Shown here in pieces: positions 1 through 8,501 of a DNA stretch of 37,221 nt (the stretch's first letter is position 1; each line of letters starts with the position of its first letter). This DNA is from Gammaproteobacteria bacterium (GTDB lineage: Bacteria > Pseudomonadota > Gammaproteobacteria > GCA-001735895). The notes beneath the pieces were generated by a model. That model ran no database searches and was not told where the DNA came from. It saw nothing but the letters and a program-made list of their open reading frames with translations. Position numbers and translations under genes: made by a program. Where the stretch lies: contig JAIBDO010000005.1 of assembly GCA_024686195.1 (NCBI GenBank), positions 1 to 37,221 on the forward strand, written 5' to 3'.

Positions 1-264
1 GAACTACTGATGCGCAAATCAGGCATTAACAGGGCCTGGTCCTTTTTGATAGCGGTTAACTGCATCGTGGCATTCAGTGCTATTTACGAAGTACTGGAGG
101 CGATTGCCGCGATGATCGTAAGCCCTGAGCTGGGTACAGCCTATCTGGGTACGCAGGGAGATGAATGGGACGCGCAGAAAGACACTTTCCTCGCTTTTCT
201 CGGTGCCGTGATCGCGATGCTGATCACCTGGCGGTATTGCCGCAACGAGGCGCCAGATGACTGA
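1..264 (+). CDS. C-terminal part of a DUF2238/YjdF-like inner membrane protein, truncated by the window edge
   Basis: Frame is open to base 1 (ELL before the first Met); hydrophobic segments plus the motif LGTQGDEWDAQKD typical of DUF2238. Confidence 0.7.
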   Translation, partial: ELLMRKSGINRAWSFLIAVNCIVAFSAIYEVLEAIAAMIVSPELGTAYLGTQGDEWDAQKDTFLAFLGAVIAMLITWRYCRNEAPDD

Positions 265-273
265 GCCCCGGGC

Positions 274-795
274 TTACTTCTCGCGCAACCTCGGCATCAG
301 TTCGACCAGGTTGCAGGGCCGCGTGCGATAGTCTAGCTGGCTGCTGATCAACATGGTCCAGGCATCCTTGCAAGCCCCACCGGATCCCGGCAGACAGAAT
401 AAATACGTACCGTTAGCAACCCCCGCCACCGCGCGTGACTGCAGCGTCGAAGTCCCAATAGTCTGGTAAGACAGGCTGCGAAAAGTTTCACCGAAACCAT
501 CGATGACCTTGTCGAGTAGAGGCGTTACCGCCTCCGGAGTGCCGTCACGACCGGTAACACCGGTGCCTCCGGTGGTCAGCACCACGGAGATGGCTTCATC
601 GACTATCCAGCGCGAAACGACCTCGCGAATGCGGTACTTGTCGTCGGGTACGATCGATTTTTGCACGGCATTGTGACCACTTTCGGTGAGCAGACGAACC
701 AGCAAGGCACCCGACTTATCGGTCGCCTCGTCACGCGAATCGGACACGGTCAACACCGCGATATTTAACGGAATGAAATTTCGCTCTTCACTCAT
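274..795 (-). CDS. moaB: Molybdenum cofactor biosynthesis protein B (MoaB/Mog-like, MPT adenylyltransferase family)
   Basis: FIPLNIAVLTVSDSRDEATDKSG, TTGGTGVTGRDGTPEAV and LPGSGGACKDAW motifs; start placed at MSEERNF rather than the longer ORF start. Confidence 0.92.
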   Translation of the reverse strand: MSEERNFIPLNIAVLTVSDSRDEATDKSGALLVRLLTESGHNAVQKSIVPDDKYRIREVVSRWIVDEAISVVLTTGGTGVTGRDGTPEAVTPLLDKVIDGFGETFRSLSYQTIGTSTLQSRAVAGVANGTYLFCLPGSGGACKDAWTMLISSQLDYRTRPCNLVELMPRLREK

Positions 796-802
796 GATGG
801 CT

Positions 803-1003
803 CTAGTACTTGATTTCATCTTCAATCGACAGGCCACCGTCGATCAAATCACATTCCAGGGTTATCTTAACCGGCACCGGGCTGCCGTCGAGCTGCCCAT
901 CCTGGTCGGCCTGGTTCAGCGCACGCTCAATCTCGCGTTGCGAAGTGATGCCCACTTTCTTCAAAAATTTACGTATCGACATGTTCAGGGCTTCTTCGTC
1001 CAT
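803..1003 (-). CDS. DUF6494-like small protein
   Basis: MDEEALNMSIRKFLKKVGITSQREIERAL, recalled as a DUF6494-type sequence; start placed at MDEEALN. Confidence 0.7.
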   Translation of the reverse strand: MDEEALNMSIRKFLKKVGITSQREIERALNQADQDGQLDGSPVPVKITLECDLIDGGLSIEDEIKY

Positions 1004-1140
1004 TGTTTCCTCGGCTGACTTGACATGAGACCCTGATTCTAACCGTTTTTGCCGATTCGACCCAATCACTATTCGACGCCATGCTTGATGGGTTGCTACA
1101 CTTCCGATCCTGCAGTTAACTACGGACACCAATTCGCCCA

Positions 1141-1962
1141 ATGTTTCGTCGATTATCACGGTTACCGATTGCCTTACTGGTCACATTACTCGCTTCCACT
1201 CCGCTTCAGGCTGCTGATCCGGCATTAAGACTGGCGACGACCACCAGTACCGCCAATTCCGGATTGATGGACTTCCTGCTACCCCGATTCACCGCGGTAA
1301 CGGGATTCGAAGTGCACTTGATCGCGGTCGGCACCGGCAAGGCCCTGCGTCTCGGACGCGAAGGCGACGTCGACGCCGTGCTGGTGCATGCACGCCAGGC
1401 TGAAGACAAATTTGTCGCGGATGGGTATGGCGTCGATCGCGCTGACGTCATGTATAACGATTTCATCATCGTCGGCCCCGAATCAGACCCGGCCGGTGTC
1501 GCCAGCAGCAACTCGGTTGCCGAGGTGTTCCGTAATATCCACGCCAGCAAACATCCGTTTATCTCCCGCGGCGATGACTCCGGGACCCACAAACGCGAAC
1601 TGATTCTGTGGCAGAGCGCAGCAAAAAACCCGGGCGGCAGCTGGTATCGTGAAGTCGGCCAGGGCATGGGTAAAACCCTGCAAATTGCCAACGAGGTAGA
1701 CGGATATACCATAACCGATCGTGGCACCTGGCTCGCCTACCAGTCCAAGCTTGATATCAAACTGCTATACGCAGATGACCCGCCACTTTTCAACCCTTAC
1801 GGAATTATCGCGGTCAATCCGGCTCGACATACAGACGTCAACTACAAAGGCGCCAGTAAACTGATCCAGTGGATGATCTCACCCGAGGCGCAGAAAATGA
1901 TCGGTGAATTCAAGATCAGGGGACAACAACTGTTCGTGCCGTCAGCGGTTAGCGGCAACTAG
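1141..1962 (+). CDS. tupA: Tungstate ABC transporter substrate-binding protein
   Basis: Signal peptide, LATTTSTANSGLMDFLLPRF (TTTS oxyanion motif of TupA), followed by permease and ATPase genes. Confidence 0.9.
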   Translation: MFRRLSRLPIALLVTLLASTPLQAADPALRLATTTSTANSGLMDFLLPRFTAVTGFEVHLIAVGTGKALRLGREGDVDAVLVHARQAEDKFVADGYGVDRADVMYNDFIIVGPESDPAGVASSNSVAEVFRNIHASKHPFISRGDDSGTHKRELILWQSAAKNPGGSWYREVGQGMGKTLQIANEVDGYTITDRGTWLAYQSKLDIKLLYADDPPLFNPYGIIAVNPARHTDVNYKGASKLIQWMISPEAQKMIGEFKIRGQQLFVPSAVSGN

Positions 1963-1964
1963 CT

Positions 1965-2666
1965 TTGGATATCCTGCTGGCTAGTTGTGCCGAGGCCTTT
2001 CGCTTGCTATTCAGCGGCGATCCCGAAATCTGGGAAATCATTGCGATTTCGTTCCGCGTATCCAGCCTCGCTATTTTGTGCGCAGTCCCCCCCGCCCTGG
2101 TCATTGCGTTTTCGCTCGCTTATGGCAATTTCTTCGGTCGACGTTTGTTGATTCTGCTGTTCAACACATTCCTATCGGTGCCGGCGGTGGTCATCGGCCT
2201 GACCCTGTTCATCGTATTGTCGCGCCAGGGGCCACTCGGCGACTTCAAACTGTTGTTTACGCAGACCGCTATGGGTTTAGGTCAATTTCTGCTGTGCCTG
2301 CCGATCCTGGTCTGTATGGTGCATGTTGCGCTGCAAGCTGCCGATCGCGCGGCCTGGGAAACTGCTCGCACGCTGGGCGCGAGTCGAGTGCGGGCGTTTT
2401 TCACCGTGCTCTTTGAAATTCGCTTCGGGTTGATGGCCGCATTGCTCGCCGGCTACGGGCGCATCATTTCAGAAGTCGGCGCGTCGATGATGCTGGGCGG
2501 AAATATCGCCCATTACACGCGAAACATACCGACCGCGATTGCGCTCGAAACCAGCAAAGGCGCTTTCGCCGAGGGCATAGCGCTGGGCATCGTCCTGTTA
2601 TTTCTCGCCTTGATGGTCAATGCACTGTTGCAGTACGTACAGGGAAAAGGCAGTATCAACCCATGA
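1965..2666 (+). CDS. tupB: Tungstate ABC transporter permease
   Basis: Multiple TM segments, BPD-type EAA loop (AAWETARTLGASRVRAFFTVLFEIRFGL), adjacent to tupA. Confidence 0.9.
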   Translation: MDILLASCAEAFRLLFSGDPEIWEIIAISFRVSSLAILCAVPPALVIAFSLAYGNFFGRRLLILLFNTFLSVPAVVIGLTLFIVLSRQGPLGDFKLLFTQTAMGLGQFLLCLPILVCMVHVALQAADRAAWETARTLGASRVRAFFTVLFEIRFGLMAALLAGYGRIISEVGASMMLGGNIAHYTRNIPTAIALETSKGAFAEGIALGIVLLFLALMVNALLQYVQGKGSINP

Positions 2667-3379
2667 TTGAAACCCTCAACATCGGCTTTCGCAACATCGC
2701 CAAACGCTATGGCAGTAACCTGGTGCTGGATGGCGCCAGCATCGATATCAGCAGCCACAACTGCATTGTCATCACCGGCAAAAATGGCGCTGGCAAGACG
2801 ACACTATTGCGCATCATTGCCGGCCTGGAGAAACCAGACAGTGGTGACATCCTGATCGACGACGCAGATGCTGAACCCTGGCGCAAGCAACGCAAACGGC
2901 TGTTGAAGTCGGTGATGTACCTGCACCAGCAACCTTACATGCTGTCCGGCAGCCTGCGCCGCAACATCGAATACGCTGCGCGCCTGAACCCGGGCATCGC
3001 AGATCGTGCCGCCAGCGTTACCAGGGCGATTCACTGGGCCGGGCTCGAGGGCCTCGAAACACAGTCTGCCACTTCCCTGTCGGGTGGTCAGAAACAGCGA
3101 GTGGCGCTGACACGTGCGCGCCTGCGCGACCCCCAGATTCTGCTACTCGATGAGCCCACTGCCAATCTGGACAATGAAAGTCGAGCACGCACTTTACAGA
3201 TGCTGCGTGAATTCTGCGCCAGTGGCACGGCCATCGTCATTGTCACCCACGACCCTGAAGTGTTTGATGAACTGGCAACGCACAAACTGCAATTGCTGGA
3301 TCACCGCATCCACACTGAAACCGGTAGCAGCCCGGATGTCATCGAGCTGGAATCGGCACGCCATTCCAGGCAGCGATGA
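2663..3379 (+). CDS. tupC: Tungstate ABC transporter ATP-binding protein
   Basis: Walker A GKNGAGKTT, signature LSGGQKQRVALTRA, Walker B ILLLDEPTANLD; overlaps tupB by 4 bp (ATGA). Confidence 0.9.
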   Translation: MIETLNIGFRNIAKRYGSNLVLDGASIDISSHNCIVITGKNGAGKTTLLRIIAGLEKPDSGDILIDDADAEPWRKQRKRLLKSVMYLHQQPYMLSGSLRRNIEYAARLNPGIADRAASVTRAIHWAGLEGLETQSATSLSGGQKQRVALTRARLRDPQILLLDEPTANLDNESRARTLQMLREFCASGTAIVIVTHDPEVFDELATHKLQLLDHRIHTETGSSPDVIELESARHSRQR

Positions 3380-3969
3380 GCATCGATCTGGATGACATCA
3401 CCGCGGTCATACTCGCGGGCGGAAAGGGTCGGCGCATGGGTGGCCAGGACAAGGGTTTGATCGAATTTGATGCAAAGCCGCTGGCGGCCATTCTGGTCGA
3501 GCGACTCAGTCAGCAGGGCGTTAAAATTGTCATCAACGCCAATCGCAACCATGACCGCTATCGACAATTCGGCCATCCGGTTATCACCGATACGCTCGAA
3601 GATTACCAGGGACCCCTGGCCGGTTTCGCCAGCGCGATGGCCGCGGTCGACAGCCGCTTTATTCTGACGCTGCCCTGCGACGGCCCTTTGCTCAGCGACG
3701 ATTACGTGGCTCGCTTCATCGCGAACTACAGGGCCCGCGAAGCGCCGGTTCAGGTTGCATTCGATGGCGAACGCCTGCAACCTGTGCACGCCATGATAGA
3801 GGTAGACCTGTTACCCAGTCTCAACCAGTTCCTCGACAGCGGTGACCGCAAGATCGATCGCTGGTATGCCCAGCATGATTATGCGCGGGTTGATTTTTCC
3901 GATTGTGCCAACATGTTCCGTAACATCAACACCCCTGCCGACAAGGACTCACTGCAGACCGATTCATGA
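3376..3969 (+). CDS. mobA: Molybdenum cofactor guanylyltransferase
   Basis: VILAGGKGRRMGGQDKGLIEF nucleotidyltransferase motif, PCDGPLL; overlaps tupC by 4 bp. Confidence 0.92.
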   Translation: MSIDLDDITAVILAGGKGRRMGGQDKGLIEFDAKPLAAILVERLSQQGVKIVINANRNHDRYRQFGHPVITDTLEDYQGPLAGFASAMAAVDSRFILTLPCDGPLLSDDYVARFIANYRAREAPVQVAFDGERLQPVHAMIEVDLLPSLNQFLDSGDRKIDRWYAQHDYARVDFSDCANMFRNINTPADKDSLQTDS

Positions 3970-4490
3970 TCAGCACCATACCCATACTCGGTTTCAGCGC
4001 CTACAGCGGCACTGGCAAGACCACCCTGCTGCGCCAGATTATTCCCGCACTGAAAAAGCGTGGCCTGCGCGTTTCGGTGATCAAACATGCACATCACGAT
4101 TTCGATCTCGACTTCCCGGGCAAGGACAGTTACGAGTTGCGCAAATCCGGTGCCGATCAGACCGTGATCTGCACCATGACGCGAATGGCGACCATTACCG
4201 AGTTTGCCGACCCGAGCGATGAGCCCGATCTGCAACAAATCATCGCATCACTCGACATGAGTCGCGCCGATATCGTGCTCGTCGAAGGCTACAAGGGCAT
4301 TCATTTCCCCAAGATAGAATTACACCGGGCAGCGCTGCGTAAACCCTACCTGCATGAGAAGGATGACTCGGTGATTGCCATCGCCTGCGATGCGCCATTG
4401 CCTGCCGCGGTATCCATTCCGGTACTCGACATCAACGATATCGAGTCAATCGCAACTTTTATCTACGACGATTTCTACCGCAAGCAATAG
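3966..4490 (+). CDS. mobB: Molybdopterin-guanine dinucleotide biosynthesis adaptor protein
   Basis: GFSAYSGTGKTTLLRQIIPAL P-loop, VIKHAHHDFDLDFPGKDSYELRKSGA; overlaps mobA by 4 bp. Confidence 0.92.
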   Translation: MISTIPILGFSAYSGTGKTTLLRQIIPALKKRGLRVSVIKHAHHDFDLDFPGKDSYELRKSGADQTVICTMTRMATITEFADPSDEPDLQQIIASLDMSRADIVLVEGYKGIHFPKIELHRAALRKPYLHEKDDSVIAIACDAPLPAAVSIPVLDINDIESIATFIYDDFYRKQ

Positions 4491-4517
4491 CTCGACAGAC
4501 AATCATTCGAGTACTCG

Positions 4518-5555
4518 TCAGGATGCCTGTCCATTATTCTGCCTGGCAGGGCTCAGCTCTATCGATTGATCCCAGATACGCTCCCAGAACAGAGGCAATC
4601 TGCTGAGATCCAGAACAACATCGAGTTGTTCGGGTATCACCGGCTGCGCGTGGGGATTGCTGATTTCACCAACCTTGAAGCGAAACACGTAATCTGGCTC
4701 AACCCCTATACGCAAATCGTTGATGACGATATCGTCCTGTAAACGGGTGACCGAGTATATCCCACGCGAAAACCACTGCAGACGCTGTAGCGGCCAGTAG
4801 TCCTCGATCCCGTTAAGCAACTCGAGCTCGCTGGGGTAGTAACTGAAGCGGATGTCATTGGTCGCGTCCAGCAGCGAGTACCAGGCCTCATAGTATCCGT
4901 TGTCAGCCATGACTACCGCTCGCCAAAGAAGCGAGTTGAAGGGTGCCGGTGAGGTGTGAATCCTGTCGTACTCGATGTTCTGCACTTGCAGCGCCGATTT
5001 GAAATTGTGCTCCGCCGTAAAACTCGCTGGCACCGTCCATGCCAGGTACAACGAACTGACAACCAGGCCAACAGAATTCGCCAGGTGGCCACCATTATGC
5101 TCGCGTGACATGACCAGTGCGGTAATGACGCCGACCAACAGCGGCACTGTATATAGCGGATCGATAATGAAAATCGTCGACCAGGACACTGGCATGTTAC
5201 TGATGGGCCAGAAAATCTGCGTGCCATAAACGGTAAAACTATCCAGCAGGACATGGGTCGCAAAGACGAGATAGACCAGCAGCATCCAGCGAGTTCTATG
5301 CTCGCGCAACGAAGGATGGATCCTGTTGATCAGCCACACCAGCAGGGGTGTCACCAGCGCCAGCATCAACAGCGAATGGCTGGCCGAGCGATGGTAGGTG
5401 AAATCCTTGACAGCGTCGCCCAGCGACACTAAAACGTCCAGATCCGGCAGGGTACCGGCAATCGCCCCCCACAGCATCGCCCGGTTACCGATCTTGCGCC
5501 CGAGAACTGCTTCACCGACGGCAGCGCCAAGCGCAATTTGAGTCACTGAATCCAT
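4518..5555 (-). CDS. Membrane-bound metal-dependent hydrolase, YbcI/DUF457 (COG1988) type
   Basis: MDSVTQIALGAAVGEAVLGRKIGNRAMLWGAIAGTLPDLDVL...HRSASHSLL...HVLLDSFTVYGTQIFWP. Confidence 0.88.
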   Translation of the reverse strand: MDSVTQIALGAAVGEAVLGRKIGNRAMLWGAIAGTLPDLDVLVSLGDAVKDFTYHRSASHSLLMLALVTPLLVWLINRIHPSLREHRTRWMLLVYLVFATHVLLDSFTVYGTQIFWPISNMPVSWSTIFIIDPLYTVPLLVGVITALVMSREHNGGHLANSVGLVVSSLYLAWTVPASFTAEHNFKSALQVQNIEYDRIHTSPAPFNSLLWRAVVMADNGYYEAWYSLLDATNDIRFSYYPSELELLNGIEDYWPLQRLQWFSRGIYSVTRLQDDIVINDLRIGVEPDYVFRFKVGEISNPHAQPVIPEQLDVVLDLSRLPLFWERIWDQSIELSPARQNNGQAS

Positions 5556-5811
5556 CGCTGATTACCCTGGCATTATCGTGAATGAGTGTGCGGTTTAGCT
5601 GGCGTTAATATCTTACAGCATTGTTTTTACGTCACAGCGTTTGTTTCGGATCTCCGGGAGAAATTGGCGCGCTTTTAGTGCGATCTGCTCGGCTCATAGA
5701 CAAACCCCTGATTATTGTCAAGATCGCGAAAGCATTGCTTTCGATCAATTGAATGATTGCGCTGTTACTGGATAATTGGACGATTCCATCACTCCTATGA
5801 CGAGGCAAAAA

Positions 5812-6198
5812 ATGAGCTACACGCTTAACAGGTTAATCGAAAAATCGGATATCGATGCGGTAGACGCGCGCACCCGCGAGGCACTCGCCGCGCAGGGTTT
5901 CGGCGTCCTCACTGAAATTGACGTAACCGCAACCATGAAAAAGAAGCTGGATATCGATATGACACCCTATCGCATACTCGGTGCCTGCAACCCGAAAATG
6001 GCTCACCAGGCGATCGGCATGGAACCGCGCGTCGGTGCAATGCTGCCCTGTAACGTGATCTTGCGCCAGATCGATGCAGATGTTGAGGTCAGCGCTATCG
6101 ATCCGGTCGCATCGATGATGGCAATCGATAACGATCAACTCAAAGTTGTAGCCGCGGAAGTGCGGAAACTGCTTGCCGACGTAGTGGAATCGATTTAA
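5812..6198 (+). CDS. DUF302 domain protein
   Basis: GFGVLTEIDVTATMKKKLDIDMTPYRILGACNPKMAHQAIGMEPRVGAMLPCNVILRQ is a DUF302 signature; start set at MSYTL. Confidence 0.88.
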   Translation: MSYTLNRLIEKSDIDAVDARTREALAAQGFGVLTEIDVTATMKKKLDIDMTPYRILGACNPKMAHQAIGMEPRVGAMLPCNVILRQIDADVEVSAIDPVASMMAIDNDQLKVVAAEVRKLLADVVESI

Positions 6199-6406
6199 CG
6201 CCGAAACTTGCACCCTGCGCGGCCGCAACAGAATCATTGCCCATGAACCAGCCCGCAGGGTAACGAGTTCGACAGGCAAAGATACCTGAGGATTATCACA
6301 GCGCAGTAACGGAGGTTGATATTCTCGAACCACTCATTCGGCCTGTCGGCCCGGTTACCTGGTTTAAAACGGAGACCAGCGGATAGAATGGCGACATCAG
6401 GGGATT

Positions 6407-6613
6407 TTATTTATTGTCGACGGGTTGCTCTGTATCGCATTTCACGCAGTTCAACTGGTAGCCCAGCATCGAGTCCCGACCATCCTGCGTCTCGACCCAG
6501 GGTCGACTGACCAGAGGTGGATTGTGGCGCACATGTTGATTGTGGCCACAGTTCAATTCTGCAACCCAGTGGTTCTCCTCATCCTTATGATAATCAACGA
6601 TCGACTGCTTCAT
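6407..6613 (-). CDS. DUF3565 domain protein
   Basis: HWVAELNCGHNQHVRHNPPLVSRPWVET...GYQLNCVKC; start set at MKQSIVDYHKDE. Confidence 0.82.
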   Translation of the reverse strand: MKQSIVDYHKDEENHWVAELNCGHNQHVRHNPPLVSRPWVETQDGRDSMLGYQLNCVKCDTEQPVDNK

Positions 6614-6748
6614 CGCTAACCTGTTACTCCGGCGACGCCATAAAATCACATCCAGCGAGCGTTGATCCCAACCGCTACTGACGCTCAGTGCCAGGAACCA
6701 GGCTGGGGAAGAATCTTTTACCTGGCCCCGGCCGCTCCGTGGAACGAA

Positions 6749-7027
6749 TTAACTCAGCGCAGAGCTTTCCCAGCCCGAATTATTATCAAGCCATCGTAAA
6801 CTTAACCAATACCACAGCAGGACAGGGACCATCATGCCAACCCAGCTCCAATCATCCATCAGAAAAAATGTTGCCACCCAGCTATGATCGACGAAAAACA
6901 GGGGCCAGGGGATACAATAGACCGAATATACCAGGCAGGCCCAGATCAACAACAGGGCGCCCCTTCTGGTGTTTATGCTCGAAAAGGCAAGAAATACCCA
7001 GATTGGCATATCCTCTGATTTTTCCAT
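6749..7027 (-). CDS. Small integral membrane protein of unknown function
   Basis: Two to three hydrophobic helices, MPIWVFLAFSSINTRRGALLLIWACLVYSVYCIPW; fits the intergenic space and strand of its neighbours. Confidence 0.55.
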   Translation of the reverse strand: MEKSEDMPIWVFLAFSSINTRRGALLLIWACLVYSVYCIPWPLFFVDHSWVATFFLMDDWSWVGMMVPVLLWYWLSLRWLDNNSGWESSALS

Positions 7028-7054
7028 AAGTCCAACCGCCCCTGATTGCCCGTC

Positions 7055-7080
7055 AAATAGGTGTTTTGCAACACCTAATA
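7055..7080 (-). terminator. Possible weak terminator downstream of the aor reductase/carrier operon
   Basis: Perfect 8-bp stem, 4-nt loop: taggtgtt-ttgc-aacaccta (7058-7077), 50 bp after the aorE-like stop; only a short T-run follows on the minus strand. Confidence 0.4.
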
Positions 7081-7127
7081 ATAGTCAAACATTCGGAAGG
7101 TTATGGATTTTTTCCGGTAAACAAGCC

Positions 7128-7871
7128 TCAGGAAGAACCACAGGCAGGACATGCGGGGTTTTTCGGCAACGTGACAGCTTGCCATTGCATCGATTGTGCA
7201 TCGAACAAAAGCAGCCGATTTATCAGCTCTTCACCCTGCCCTGCGAGCAACAGCAAGGTCTGCAACGCCTGCATCGTACCGATAACACCAACCACCGGGC
7301 CAAGCACACCTTCGAGCTCGCAGGATTCCTCATTGCCGTAGGCCTCGGTGTAAAGGCATTGGTAACAGGCGCTGTTTGCAGCCGGCTGGTAATTCATGAT
7401 CTGCCCTTCGAGACGGATAGAAGCTCCGGTCACCAGGGGAGTAGCCGTTTCGACGCAGCAACGGTTCACTGCGAAACGGGTCGGGTAATTGTCGCTGCAG
7501 TCGAGCACGATATCGACCGAATCGATAACCCGCTTCAACTCCTCTGTTTCCAGCTGATAGCCGATGACTTCGACGTCACAGTCCGGGTTGAGCGCAGCGA
7601 GAGTCTTCCGAGCGGAGTCAACCTTGTTCTCGCCGACCGACGCCTGGTGGTGGATTATCTGGCGCTGCAGGTTGGAGGTTTCGACGATATCGTAGTCGCT
7701 CAATATCAACTTACCGACACCCGCCGCCGCAAGATACATGGCAGCCGGTGAACCGAGCCCACCGAGGCCCACGATCAATGCACTGGCATCAAGGATTGCC
7801 TGCTGTCCGCTTTCACCAATCTGCGGCAGACGAATGTGGCGCGCATAGCGCTCCTTTTGCGCGGGCGTCAT
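7128..7871 (-). CDS. aorE: ThiF/MoeB-family E1-like adenylyltransferase of the AOR cluster (AorE-like)
   Basis: RYARHIRLPQIGESGQQAILDASALIVGLGGLGSPAAMYLAAAGVG, LQRQIIH, DCSDNYPTRF, CYQCLY and CPACG zinc pairs; start at MTPAQKERY, upstream ORF extension is spurious. Confidence 0.88.
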   Translation of the reverse strand: MTPAQKERYARHIRLPQIGESGQQAILDASALIVGLGGLGSPAAMYLAAAGVGKLILSDYDIVETSNLQRQIIHHQASVGENKVDSARKTLAALNPDCDVEVIGYQLETEELKRVIDSVDIVLDCSDNYPTRFAVNRCCVETATPLVTGASIRLEGQIMNYQPAANSACYQCLYTEAYGNEESCELEGVLGPVVGVIGTMQALQTLLLLAGQGEELINRLLLFDAQSMQWQAVTLPKNPACPACGSS

Positions 7872-8197
7872 CCGCCGCCCTTGTGAAAATACTGATGGAA
7901 ACGATGGAAAAACTGTTCGCGCAAAACAGCGTCGGTAGCACCGAAGGTGAAGCGCACATCGAGCACGGGCAAGTTGAACAAACCAAGTTTGCGCGGTGGT
8001 TTTTGCGCCACGGTTATGGACAACTCCAGATTCGCGCCGGCTTGAGCGAGCGACCATTGATGGCGCGCCAGTTCACGGCACTGATAAGGTGATTTGTTGC
8101 CACTGAAGGGTCCGTTCAGGACCTTGCCGAACTCATCCGCGCCATAACCCATCTCGTAGGTGACGACAGGCGAATCGGGATCAGGATTGGTTTTCAT
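7868..8197 (-). CDS. Uncharacterised 109-aa protein inside the aor operon, C-terminus HKGGG
   Basis: ORF with 4-bp ATGA overlap with the aorE-like gene and 17 bp downstream of the aorD-like gene; no family recognised by eye. Confidence 0.75.
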   Translation of the reverse strand: MKTNPDPDSPVVTYEMGYGADEFGKVLNGPFSGNKSPYQCRELARHQWSLAQAGANLELSITVAQKPPRKLGLFNLPVLDVRFTFGATDAVLREQFFHRFHQYFHKGGG

Positions 8198-8214
8198 CGA
8201 CTTCCTGCATCGGT

Positions 8215-8466
8215 CTAGCCACCCGCCACCGGGGGCCAGATGGAAACCACATCGCCTTCAACCAGCTCACGATCAGCACGCTTGTCAGCATCGACAAAAT
8301 GCCCATTGACCAACACGATGTGCGCCATTTTCTCAGGGATATGAAATTGTTCGACCAGACGATTGACGCGCAATCCGTCCTGCACGCTGATTTCGCGCCG
8401 GTGACGGCTCTTGCCCGGGGGCAGGTATTGCATCAGGGATGCGTAGAATTCGATATTGATCTGCAT
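8215..8466 (-). CDS. aorD: MoaD/ThiS-like ubiquitin-fold sulfur carrier of the AOR cluster (AorD-like)
   Basis: 83 aa, C-terminal EGDVVSIWPPVAGG; next to the E1-like gene. Confidence 0.88.
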   Translation of the reverse strand: MQINIEFYASLMQYLPPGKSRHRREISVQDGLRVNRLVEQFHIPEKMAHIVLVNGHFVDADKRADRELVEGDVVSIWPPVAGG

Positions 8467-8501
8467 GAGAGTTCAACGGCTGCGAGCCGGTATGGACAGA
8501 A

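Noticed and set aside
6969-7751. 260-aa + strand ORF opposite the E1-like gene
   Set aside because: Antisense to a well-supported ThiF/MoeB sequence; no recognisable motif
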